The notes under the pieces: generated by a model
What the model was told of the DNA's origin: nothing
Database searches by the model: none
What the model saw: the letters and a program-made list of their open reading frames with translations, nothing else
Shown here: one piece after another, positions 33,189 to 46,100 of the stretch
Position numbering within the stretch: the first letter of the stretch is position 1
How the letters are laid out: every line of letters starts with the position of its first letter
Made by a program: the position numbers and the translations under genes
Assembly: GCA_011033025.1 (NCBI GenBank)
Contig: WFMF01000324.1
Span: 1-64,000 of the forward strand
Length of the DNA: 64,000 nt
From: Beroe forskalii
Lineage: Eukaryota > Ctenophora > Nuda > Beroida > Beroidae
Reading direction: 5' to 3'

Positions 33189-33494
33189 TCAGCAAATTCT
33201 ACCATTGCAACACTTATTGAAAGCTGCGTCGTATTGTCTTGTGCCACAGCAACTGGGTCGAATGCCATTTTTAGCTTGAACTTTGCCATTGCAACACAAA
33301 TTGAAAGCTGCGTCGTATGGCTTCGTGCCACAGCAACTCGGTTGTTTGCCCCTTTTAGAATGAACTGTGCCATCGCAGCAAAGTTGGAAACTGCTATGGT
33401 ATGATCGATTGCCACAAACCCCCCGCCCAGCTTTTGCCACTGTCAGCAGTGAAGCGAGGCAAAGAAGGATTGTTATTTCCCTAACAGCCATCAT
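33189..33494 (-). CDS. Small secreted galaxin-like protein (101 aa)
   Basis: ATG at 33494 (a second ATG follows at once), stop TGA at 33189. Signal peptide MMAVREITILLCLASLLTVA, likely cut near AKAG. The mature part is three imperfect repeats of about 25-28 residues with paired cysteines: SYHSSFQLCCDG, then SCCGTKPYDAAFNLCCNGKV, then SCCGTRQYDAAFNKCCNGRI. The CCG-x4-YD...CC.G spacing is that of galaxin repeats, first known from coral skeleton matrix and also present in other invertebrates. It is much shorter than coral galaxin. Probably extracellular; role unknown. Could be a terminal piece of a larger gene, but signal and stop make it self-contained. Confidence 0.75.
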   Translation of the reverse strand: MMAVREITILLCLASLLTVAKAGRGVCGNRSYHSSFQLCCDGTVHSKRGKQPSCCGTKPYDAAFNLCCNGKVQAKNGIRPSCCGTRQYDAAFNKCCNGRIC

Positions 33495-34171
33495 TGGCTC
33501 AATGTTTGGAATGATTTTGGTTTAGAAGGTAATTGAGATTCTTCTGTCAAGAAAAATGAGTAAAACTATCTTACAAAAATCTATTGAATGATCTTAGTGA
33601 AAACGAAATTTGATAATTTTCAGTTAAGTACAATTTTTTAAACTTTTAGCTTATTAAAGTATAAACTAACAATTCACGAGATTGAATTTCTTGAAGTTCT
33701 GCTATAGGTTGAGGTACAAGATAATCAAATGAACAATATTGGCTGTATAGAATAATTTCATCACTTACTTATACCACTTCCAGTTATACTTTTATAGATA
33801 TCATTTCGCTGATTAATACTTAGTCTATTTCAAGTGAGCTCCAAATAAGCAAATAAGTTCATTACTTTGGGTGTAACAGATCCCTAAATTCTTAAACTGT
33901 ATAAAGTTGTGTACAAATCATTTAAAGGTTCTTTAAATCGTAAAATAGTATTTCCTTGTGTTATCGATGCCTCAAAAATCGATTCGATAATTCTTGGTTC
34001 ATAGGAATTGTTCATATTATAATAGATAAATACTTTAATATTGGTGCTTATAACCAAACAGTACAATATCAGTTTTTGCATCATGCTGAAACCTCTCCAG
34101 CTTACAGATCATGCAGGGTCATTGTATGTATCTATATTGCGAATGTACTACCACATTTCTCACTGTGTCCC

Positions 34172-37100
34172 TCACAGGTAGCATGTAGTGTTCCCGGCGT
34201 TGTAAAGGTAGTCTCCGGCATGGCACCCGAAGGCGCTGGAAAACTCCGGTCTCGATGCAGCTATAGCGTTCAGCCTAGGGTGAGTTCTGTTTTAGATTCC
34301 AACAATATATCATCTACTTATAAGTAGCCAAAAACCAGGTTAAGTACCAAAATTTGCATCACAAAGCTTTTGGGCATGAAACCGAATTCTTCTTTTCATA
34401 CGAAGCTAAACTCACAGTTTATGCCAGTATAACTGTCGTAGTTATACACTATACAGTATACGAAGCTAAACTCACAGTTTATGCCAGTAACTGTCGTAAA
34501 TATACGAAGCTAAACTCACAGTTTATGCCAGTAGCTGTCGTAGCTATACGAAGTGGAGCAGTAGAATTGGCCAAGTGCCAAGAAGAATATCTGATCACTG
34601 TTGTCAGGAAGGGCTGGGGCTGTCTGACCTCCTTTCTTGTACTTCGTAAACGCCTGCAATTCATAGCGCAGCGGTTTATAAAAATGTGGATAATATTTTG
34701 TTTTTGACCACTGAAAGTGGTCACTCATGGTGATGGTTGCTAAAATGTCAAAATCGGCTGAAATTGATCCTGGTGTATCACTGTTGTTTTACGGTAAGTG
34801 CCGAAAATTTTGTGAGTACCTTGTAAGCTATTTGAGATGCAATGAGGTCGTTGTGCTGGAAGTCCAATCCCCAGCTTTCCACGCTTACCGGAGTCTGAGG
34901 GGTAACAGGGAGTCAAATCAGCTGATTTTAGCTGGCGGTTAATCGCTCAACTTCCATTTCTGGCAAAAATTTGGATATTGCTGGCAAAAATGGGAATATC
35001 AACAGCTGAATTTGCTTTTGAAGACCAACATGAAAATCCAATACTCACGGGTTTGGAAGCGCCAGGGGACAAGTAAGTCACGTTCTGAAGGTAGTTGTAG
35101 CAGTCCTTGACCCCCTTAAGAGCGGCCTTGTCAGCAGCCGACACGTTGTTCGCAATAATGGTACCGTGCTCATCCGAATACTGAGACCCTGTGAGGGGGT
35201 GAGGTACGTGATACTGAGTTACGTGTTACTGAGACCCTGTGAGGGGGTGAGGTACGTGTTACTGAGACCCTGTGAGGGGGTGAGGTACGTGTTACTGAGA
35301 CCCTGTGAGGGGTGAGGTACGTGTTACTGAGACCCTGGCAGGGGGTGAGGTACGTGTTACTGAGACCCTGTGAGGGGTGAGGTACGTGTTACTGAGACCC
35401 TGTGAGGGGGTAAGGTACGTGTTACTGAGACCCTGTGAGGGGTGAGGTACGTGTTACTGAGACCCTGTGAGGGGTGAGGTACGTGTTACTGAGACCCTGT
35501 GAGGGGGTGAGGTACGTGTTACTGAGACCCTGTGAGGGGTGAGGTACGTGTTACTGAGACCCTGGCAGGGGTGAGGTACGTGTTACTGAGACCCTGTGAG
35601 GGGTGAGTTACGTGTTACTGAGACCCTGTGAGGGGGTGAGGTACGTGTTACTGAGACCCTGTGAGGGGGTGAGGTACGTGTTACTAAGACCCTGGCAGGG
35701 GGTGAGGTACGTGTTCCTGAGACCCTGTGAGGGGTGAGGTACGTGTTACTGAGACCCTGTGAGGGGGTGAGGTACGTGTTACTGAGACCCTGGCAGGGGG
35801 TGAGGTACGTGTTACTGAGACCCTGTGAGGGGTGAGGTACGTGTTACTGAGACCCTATGAGGGGGTGAGGTACGTGTTACTGAGACCCTGTGAGGGGGTG
35901 AGTTACGTGTTACTGAGACCCTGTGAGGGGGTGAGGTACGTGTTACTGAGACCCTGTGAGGGGGTGAGGTACGTGTTACTGAGACCCTGTGAGGGGTGAG
36001 GTACGTGATACTGAGACCCTGTGAGGGGTGAGGTACGTGTTACTGAGACCCTGTGAGGGGTGAGATACGTGTTACTGAGACCCTGTGAGGGGGTGAGGTA
36101 CGTGTTACTGAGACCCTGGCAGGGGTGAGGTACGTGTTACTGAGACCCTGTGAGGGGGTGAGGTACGTGTTACTGAGACCCTATGAGGGGGTGAGGTACG
36201 TGTTACTGAGACCCTGTGAGGGGGTGAGTTACGTGTTACTGAGACTCTGTGAGGGGGTGAGGTACGTGTTACTGAGACCCTGTGAGGGGGTGAGGTACGT
36301 GTTACTGAGACCCTGTGAGGGGTGAGGTACGTGTTACTGAGACCCTGTGAGGGGGTGAGGTACGTGTTACTGAGACCCTGTGAGGGGTGAGGTACGTGTT
36401 ACTGAGACCCTGTGAGGGGGTGAGATACGTGTTACTGAGACCCTGGCAGGGGTGAGGTACGTTTCACTGAGACCCTGTGAGGGGGTGAGGTACGTGTTAC
36501 TGAGACCCTGTGAGGGGGTGAGGTACGTGATACTGTGACCCTGTGAGGGGTGAGGTACGTGTTACTGAGACCCTGTGAGGGGGTGAGGTACGTGTTACTG
36601 AGACCCTGTGAGGGGTGAGATAAGTTTTACTGAGCCACTGACAAGGGTTATCTCAAGGCACTAGTGAAGCCCAAGGTTTGGTGGAGACCGTGTATAGAGG
36701 TGAGCTGGTGAGCTTCGGGCAATCAGGTGAGCCCCAGATTAAGGGGAGCGGTGAATAGGGAAGCCTTCATAAGAGGCGATCCCATTTTGTGCAGGGGAAG
36801 CCTGGGTACGGTGAACTCTGTTATTTGTGGTACCTGGAATCGGGGGAGCCCGTGTAACGGAAAGGGATATATGGGCTCCCCCTACTTTCCAGCCCCGTAG
36901 ATCATGGAACGAATAAAATGAACGTAAACGAAATGAGTTAAATTTTCAACTACTTATTTAACTCCCAAGACTCCACACTTTTGTGACAAGAAAAACCTAA
37001 TTATGAAAACAAAGAGATGTCTTCCACGTAGTGAAAAAAGTAATCAGCAATGGTCGCCTTCATTCTTCCGTTAAGGAGGCAATTACTCTAGGGGCAAAGT

Positions 37101-40100
37101 AAACCATTTCTAAGGGCGACAATTTGTTCGTTAAACCGATTGAAACTAAATAGTTAACAAATAAGCAATCATGTGCCATTGTCCTTCTCTTGGCTCTTGT
37201 TTATTCATCATTTGGGCTAGGAAGGTGGTAGCGTTTAGCTTAGTGGTAAAAATTAAGATGTGTAATTATTAAGGACGTCCTAATTAAGGAGTCTACAAAT
37301 TTCTCCAAAAATGAGGCAAATTCGCGACTAAGTTTCGCCAATTTTCAACCCAAAATACCGATATGGAAACAGAAGGGGGTAGATTTTTCCATTGAATTCA
37401 TTCTCGAAGTGATAATACCATAAAGTAACATCGCCCCCAGATTAAGACTTAAAAGTCTATATTAAATTTAATATTTCTTTTGGTTCTTAATTTTTGTCCC
37501 ACTGTAGTATTGATCTATAAAATTTGATCTTATCCCGGGCTTCACTGATGTTCTGGGCTAACCCTGAAACATTGGATGATTCGACTAAAACTTCGACTTA
37601 CAATCGTCTAACTTAAAGTTAAATTTCTGACTTACAATCGTCCTCGAGGGCGTAGACCATGTAGTATCCGAGCCAGGCGCCCAGGCCCCCGTAGTTGAAG
37701 GAGTCCGGCATGTCATGGGAGTAGAGGGGAGCAGCGAGGTAGGAGCTGGGTATGAAGATGTCGTTTCCGTGAAGGAGGTAGGTCGCTGCGTCCCCAAACA
37801 CGCCCAAGTCCCATCTGAAAAGGATGAGTACCTACTGGCAAAGGAGTTCTATGTTTATTTCGCCCAAACACTTCCAAGTCCCATCTGAAAACGATTAGTG
37901 CTGGCAGTGTTAGTTCTACTTCTATGCTTATATTCCGTCCCCCCACTTTTCAGAGGACAAGGTGGTTCTATGCTTATTTTGACCCACTTTATCAGACTAG
38001 GTAGTTCTAATCTTATTTTGCCCAACATGCAATCCCGAAACGTTCCTCCAATCTTTCACAACTCAATAAACTCAATAAACTGCTAATTGAATTGACTCTA
38101 CTACCGCAGTGTCGCAATTACTGGTGAAAACTAAGGTCACAAAGGCAACTATTATTCCTAAGTTTCTATAACTCATCCTTCACCGTCCTCGAATTGTTCC
38201 TCAGTGGACAGTAGCACGTTGGTTTTTCTAAACTTGGACATTGCCATAACGTTACCCAGGTACTGCTTGGGGTCCAAATCCACCTGCGGAAACGTGGGAT
38301 GAAAAGAGCCAATTATTGCAATAATTGGTACTGTTATAATCAATGAATGAAGACGATTGTTGAGCTATGAAATTGATGGTTATAGTACCGCAGAACAGGT
38401 TTGCAGTGGTAGCCCGGATAACTGGTTAGGATTATTACCTGCGTGTAGAACTGGTTAACCAGGGTCTGATTGAGAAGCCAGTCCGGGTATCCTATCTTCT
38501 CGTGGAGGTTTGCAACCTTTGTGCGGAGATCTGCAGCGAAACCCTTCGAGAACTGCCCAGACACAGAATCAATGGCAGCCAGGAGCTCAGTGCGGAGGTT
38601 TGCAAACACAGTTGTAGCCTGGGGAATTATATAGGGTTACAACAAAACGACTTCTTCCAAGACTATACCCTTCAGAGTTTTAGGTCCCTCTGCACCGCGC
38701 AATAAACAATATCAGCATGTTATACCGTTGTTTTCTTGGCAAGGAGGTTCTTGTCCAGCATAGTTCGGATGGATGCCCAAGGCATTAGCTTCTCTGTGAG
38801 AGTAGCACATTGGTAGTAGAGAGGGGAGGCCTCCACACTGAAATAACGCCTGGTTTGAGTCAGCTTCTTTGCCTTGTGGCAGGGGCAGGTTAAACATATA
38901 GCTGTTATATTTTCGCTAAGGCCGAAAAGCAATACCGAGCTTTTCATGCTTTCATGTACTTGAGTAGGTCTCCCAATGCCATATAAATGGCGTGTACTAA
39001 TACCCGTCATGTCCTAGATGAGTATGCATACTGAGTACTCACTCATATCTCCTGTGGGCAGTGATTTGGCCGCTGATGTGTTCTGGAAGGTGGTCTGCCA
39101 TGTTGTAGAGGAGACTCATGGCGAGGAAGTTAGCCAGCGTCCTGCAGAGAAGGGGTTTCAGTGTCCCATTCATGGGTTGCACTGCTGGTGCCCCTGACTC
39201 ACACTGGACCAAATGCTGGACTACAAATCGGAAATGTCAACAAACATGTCGCCCTTCACCAAATCTAGAGGCAATGTAATGATAGAATCAAATCCAGGAT
39301 TCGTGATCACTATCAGCCAGCGTCCTATCACTGGTGTGAGACAGGACTTTATTGAGGTCAGCAAAGTAGTCCCAGTTCTCAATGAACACAGGAGTGGAGG
39401 GATCTGGAGTTTGTTTTTCGGGGAACAGAGCAGTAATGTAAGCGGTCCAGTCAAACTGAGGATTGAAGGGGTTATAACTGAGAATTAGAAGGGTAATGAC
39501 TGAGGATTGGAGGGGTAATAACTGAGGATTGGAGGAGTAACAACTGAGGGTTGGAGGAGTAACAACTGAGGATTGGAGGGGTAATACCTGAGGATTGGAG
39601 GAGTAACAACTGAGGATTGGAGGGGTAATAACTGAGGATTGGAGTGGTAATAACAGGGGATTGGAGGGGTAATAACTGAGGATTGGAGGGGTAATAACTG
39701 AGGATTGGAGGGGTTATAACTGAGGATTGGAGGGGTAATAACTGAGGATTGGAGGGGTAATAACTGAGGTTGGAGGGGTAATAACTGAGGATTGGAGGGG
39801 TAATAACTGAGGATTGGAGGGGTAATAACAGAGGATTGGAGGGGTAATAACTGAGGTTGGAGGTAATAACTGAGGATTGGAGGGTAATAACAGAGGATTG
39901 GAGGGTAATAACTGAGGATTGGAGGGTCTTGAGATTGGAGGGGTAATATCTGAGGATTGGAGGGGTAATAACAGGGGATTGGAGGGGTAATATCTGAGGA
40001 TTGGAGGGGTAATAACTGAGCATTGGAGGGGTAATAACTGAGGATTGGAGGGGTAATAACTGAGGATTTGAGGGGTTATAACTGAGGATTGGAGGGGTAA

Positions 40101-43100
40101 TAACAGAGGATTGGAGGGGTAATAACTGAGGTTGGAGGGTAATAACTGAGGATTGGAGGGTTATAACTGAGGATTGGAGGGTTATAACTGAGGATTGGAG
40201 GGTAATAACTGAGGATTGGAGGGGTAATAACTGGGGATTGGAGGGGTAATAACTGAGGATTGGAGGGGTAATAACTGAGGATTGGAGGGGTAATAACAGG
40301 GGATTGGAGGGGTAATATCTGAGGATTGGAGGGGTAATAACTGAGGATTGGAGGGGTAATGACTGAGGGTTGGAGGGGTAATAACTGAGGGTTGGAGGGG
40401 TAATAACTGAGGATTTGAGGGGTAATAACTGAGGATTGGAGGGGTGATAACTGGGGATTGGAGGGGTAATAACTGAGGATTTGAGGGGTAATAACTGAGG
40501 ATTGGAGGGGTAATAACTGAGGATTGGAGGGTAATAACTGAGGATTGGAGGGGTAATAACTGAGGATTGTTGGGGTAATAGCTGAGAGTTGGAGGGGTAA
40601 TAACTGAGGATTGGAGGGTAATAACTGAGGATTGGAAGGTAAGGGGAGGAAAACGTGTTATTGAGACCCGGGGGAAGGAATTGGGGGGGTAGGTGTTCGA
40701 GCCCCTGGGGGGGGGTGAGGTATGTTGTGAGACCCTGTGAGGGGGTGTTAGGACCCTACATGTGTTACTGAGACCCTGTGCAGGGGTGAGGTACGTGTTA
40801 CTGAGACCACAGGGGGAGGAGGGGAGACCCTGTGAGGGGTGACACGTGTTACTGAGACCCTGAGAGGGGCAGTACGTGTTACTGAGACCCTGGAGGGGGT
40901 GGAGGTACGTGTTACTGAGACCCTGGCAGGGGTGAGGCATGTGTTACTGAGACCCCTGGCAGGGTGAGGTGCTACTGAGACCCTGTGAGGGGTGAGGTAC
41001 GTGTTACTGAGACCCTGTGAGGGGGTGAGGTACGTGCTACTGAGACCCTGTGAGGGGGTGAGGTACGTGTTACTGAGACCCTGGCAGGGGGTGAGATACG
41101 TGTTACTGAGACCCTGACAAGGGTTATCTCAAGGCATTAGTGAAGCCCAAGGTTTGGTGGAGACCGTGTATAGAGGTGAGCTGGTGAGACCTGGGCAATC
41201 AGGTGAGCCCCAGATTAAGGGGAGCGGTGTATAGGGGAGCCTTCATAAGAGGTTATCCCATGTGTAGGGGAAGCCTGGGTACGGTGAACTCTGTTATTGG
41301 TGATGAATGGGGAGCCCAACTGAAACGGATACATGGGCTCCCCCTACTTGCCAGCCCCATAGATCATGGAACGAATCAAATGAACGTAAACGAAATGAGT
41401 TAAATTTTCTACTTATTTTACTTATTAAACTCCCAAGACTCCACACTTTTGTGACAAGAAAAACCTAATTATGAAAACAAAGAGATGTCTTCCACGTAGT
41501 GAAAAAAGTAATCAGCAATGGTCGCCTTCATTCTTCAAGTTAAGGAGGCAATTACTCTAGGGGCAAAGTGAAAACCATTTCTAAGGGCGACAATTTGTTC
41601 ATTAAACCGATTGAAACTAAATATAGTTAACAAATAAGCAATCATGCCATTGTCCTTCTCTTGGCTCTTGTTTATTCATCATTTGGGCTAGGAAGGTGGT
41701 AGCGTTTAGCTTAGTGGTAAAAATTAAGATGTGTAATTATTTAGGACGTCCTAATTAAGGAGTCTACTAATTTCTCCAAAAATGAGGCAAATTCGCGACT
41801 AAGTTTCGCCAATTTTCAACCCAAAATACCGATATGGAAACAGAAGAGGGTAGATTTTTCCATTGAATTCATTCTCGAAGTGATAATACCATAAAGTAAC
41901 ATCGCCCCCAGATTAAGACTTAAAAGTCTATATTAAATTTAATATTTGTTTTGGTTCTTAATTTTTGTCCCACTGTAGTATTGATCTATAAAATTTGATC
42001 TTATCCTGGGCTTCACTGATGTTCTGGGCTAACCCTGAAACATTGGAAGATTCGACTAAAACTTCGACTTACAATCGTCTAGCTTAAAGTTATATTTCTG
42101 ACTTACAATCGTCTTCGAGGGCGTAGACCATGTAGTATCCGAGCCAGGCGCCCAGGCCCCCGTAGTTGAAAGAGTCCGGCATGTCATGGGAGTAGAGGGG
42201 AGCAGCGAGGTAGGAGCTGGGTATGAAGATGTCGTTTCCGTGAAGGAGGTAGGTCGCTGCATCACCAAACACCCCCAAGTCCCATCTGAAAACGATGAGT
42301 GCTGGCAAAGGAGTTCTACTTCTATGCTTATTTTGCCCAAACACCCCCAAGTCCCATCTGCAGTGGAAAGGATGAGTGCTGGCAGTGCCGCAGTGGAGTT
42401 GTATGCTTATTTTGTCCCACGTGTCAGTGATAGTTCTTATCATATTTTGCCCCACTTAAGCACTTATCAGTGACCTAGTTCAAATTGTGGGGTAATATAA
42501 GCATTGAACTTCAATGCTTATTTTACCCCACATGCAATCCCGAAACGTTCCTCCAATCTTTGATAACTCAATAAACTCAATATATGAGGTGCTAATTTAA
42601 TTGAACCTACTATCGCAGTCTCGCAATTACTGGTGAAAACTTAGGTCACAAAGGCAACTATTATTCCTAAGTTTCTGTAACTCATCCTTCACCGTCTTCG
42701 AATTGTTCCTCAGTGGACAGTAGCACATTTGTTTTCCTAAACTTGGACATTGCCATAACGTTACCCAGGTACTGCTTGGGATCCAAATCCACCTGCAGAA
42801 ACATGGGATTAGAAGAACCAATTATTGCAATAATTGGTACCATTACAACTAGTGAACGAAGGGGCCTGCACTAGACTGGCACCAGACCTGCATTAAACCG
42901 GCGTTAGACCTGCATTATACTGGCGCCCGGACAAAATGGCAAATGGATCTATGCCCGAATGAAGACGATTGTTGAGCTATGAAATTGATGATTATAGTAC
43001 CGCAGAACAGCTTTGCAGTGGTAGCCCGGATAACTGGTTAGGATTATTACCTGCTGGTAGAACTGGTTAACCAGGGTCTGATTGAGTAGCCAGTCCGGAT

Positions 43101-46100
43101 ATCCTATCTTCTCGTGAAGGTTTGCCACCTTTGTGCGGAGATCTGCAGCGAAGCCCTTCGAGAACTGACCAGACACAGAATCAATGGTAGCCAGGAGCTC
43201 AGTGCGGAGGTTTGCAAACACAGTTGTAGCCTGGGGAATTATATAGGGTTACAACAAAACGACTTCCTCCAAGACTATCCATTCAGAGTTTTAGGTCCCT
43301 CCGCATCGCGAGAAAAGTAAAAGAATATCAGCATATATTATACCGTTGTTTTCTTAGCAAGGAGGTTCTTGTCCAGCATAGTCCGGATGGATGCCCAAGG
43401 CATTAGTTTCTCAGTGAGAGTAGCACATTGGTAGTAGAGGGGGGAGGCTTCCACACTGAAATAACGCGTGGTTTGAGTCAGCTTCTTTGCCTTGTGGCAG
43501 GGGCAGGATAAACTAGCTGTTATTTTCGCTTAGGACTGGTCACTTGATCATATGTATCACCACAAAAGCAATACCGAGCATGCATCCTAGATGAGTGTAC
43601 ATACTCACTCATATCTCCTGTGGGCAGTGATTTGGCCGCTGATGTGTTCTGGAAGGTGGTCTGCCATGTTGTAGAGGAGACTCATGGCGAGGAAGTTAGC
43701 CAGCGTCCTGCAGAGATTCAGAGAAGGGGTTTAAGTGTTCCATTCATGAGTTACAGTTCAGGTGCCCCTGACCTATACTGGTCCAAATATGCTGGACTAC
43801 AAATTGGAAATATCAACAAACATTGCCCTTCACCAATTCTAAGTGCAATGTAATGAAACAATTAAATCCTGGATCTAATCAGACACTCACCTATCACTGG
43901 TGTGAGACAGGACTTTATTGAGGTCAGCAAAGTAGTCCCAGTTCTCAATGAACACAGGAGTGGAGGGATCCGGAGTTTGTTTGTCGGGGAACAGAGCAGT
44001 AATGTAGGCGGTCCAGTCAAACTGAGGATTGGAGGGGTAATAACTGAGGATTGGAGGGGTAATAACTGAGGATTGGAGGGGTAATAACTGAGGGTTGGAG
44101 GAATTACTAAAATTTTATAACAAGAGATCAAAACCATATAAGCCCATAAAAGTAGAATAAGACCTTGATAGACAGTGATTTTATGTTGATGCTCCTTCTC
44201 ACGATAAAGTACAGATACATTCGGTGACATCAATTGACCATTGACCTTGTAAAAACTCTTATCTATAATAGATATTTGGTGGCGTTGTATTACCGAGGTG
44301 ATGGGGAGGAAATCTCGGTAGAGCTGTCGGATTCTGAGCTGCTTGGGACTGTAGATGTCATGTCTGTAGTCCGGTAACACCTTGAAAGAGTAGATTTGCA
44401 GATCTTCAGAGACGAAGTACAATTATTCATGTTGCATTTTGTCAAGACTCTTTACTACTCATTACCGTGCAAACAACCTCGGATCGAACGGCTAGGACAT
44501 TTTCAGCACATCTCTCAAAGTGAGACCATACCCATATTCTTTGGTTTGTACGACATACCTTTGATATTTCCTGTTCGAAAGCAAAGACATCAGCCACATC
44601 AGCAGCCACTAAAGTCCTGTTGAAGGTAACTCCCAAGTTCATGATGTAATCCGTCATGCGGTTCCTGTACTCCTCTTGGCGCTGCGAAGTGAGGGAGTTA
44701 GTTTACCAACAGGTATATTTGACATCGGCCAATCAGCGCGCGAGTTGACTGTAAACTCGTTCGCTGATTGGTCGATGTCTTGAAGATTTCGCAATCCTAT
44801 GGGTAAGCTAATAATAATAATAATATGCCGCCGAGTATAGTGAGATCAAATTAGAAAGGACCTGCAATGAATGTTATAGTGAGAAATGAGGAAAACAAGC
44901 AAAAAAAGAGAGAAAACGATCTCTTGTTAATTGCTTTTCGGGAATTGATACGAATTTCTGTGCACCTGTTGGGTCCATGAAGCGTCCGAGTAATCCCATT
45001 TGTACATGTTTAGGGCGCTCGGGAAAATCTGAAATTGAGATGAAGTAATTTATGATTTGTGATGAGTACGAATTTTCCGGTTTAGTAATAAAATTAAAAG
45101 AGCGAAACTCAAATGGGTTACTAAATCTCAATCTTGATATTTTATAACTTGATATTTTGAATTTTTAGGACAAACTGCTTAAAATAGTCACTCAAGATCA
45201 CAATCCAAATTTTCACCTTGAGAGCAACATCGTTCGGTTTGAGAGGGTTCAAGCCTTTGGTGAATCTGAAGAGCGAGTTGACGTTCATCTGATGGAGCGT
45301 CTGAACCCAGAGATTCAGATCAAACTGCTTATTGTTCCAGCTTGAGCCCTGCAAGAAGTTATCAATGTCTAGTGAGGACTAAGGTAGGATAAGCTTGGAT
45401 AAACTTGGTTTACTATCTAGAGGGATAGCATTGGCAGAAGCGCAGGTTTTAGATTTGTGAGAACATAAGACCAAGGTGGTTCTTTCGAAATAAGATTGGT
45501 GCAGGTTATAGATTTGTGCGAACTTAAGACCAAGGTGGTTCACTCAAAATAAGATTGGTGGACTCACTGCGAGTGTAGGGAACTGAAGACCATCTCCCTT
45601 GTTGATAAGATCCAGGAGCGGCTTGCTGTTAGTTGAGTTGAGGGACTCTAAGTCCATACAGCTGCTGAACAGAGCCAGAACCTCCTTCGAATACTTCTGA
45701 GACTGGTCAGAAGACTCTATTGCCGACTGAAAATACGGTAGCACTAGGTGTTGACTAACTTCAAAACATCTCATACTTTGGTTAATATTATTCGCCCCTG
45801 AAGATTACTTCATATTCTGACCACCTGTTCACCCTTGTGTTAATCGTACCCTAAGCCGCTTGACGAAGGTATCCTGAAGGTCGTCCCAAACGCCGACGTT
45901 CATTGTGCTATCCTCCGCCGAGTGGTATAGCTTGTAACCCCCACAGGCATACTCGTAGAAGTCACTGTCAGGAAGATCAGGGTTATTAGAGAATGGTCAT
46001 AAAGTTTGAGTATTTCAACTAGTCTGAGTGAGTCATTGACACATTTTCGTGTTCCTGCAGACACAGTTACTTCACTCACTACAAAAAACGCACAATACAT

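Noticed and set aside
37830-38170. A micro-exon made from the duplicated acceptor between M13 exons 38177 and 37814
   Set aside because: It would satisfy phase in copy A through a GTAGGT donor, but copy B lacks that donor, while a direct join explains both copies.
39472-40940. Minus-strand frames of 183 and 252 codons rich in Pro, Gln, Leu
   Set aside because: 22-bp acceptor array read through; no start, no domain, and it is intronic.
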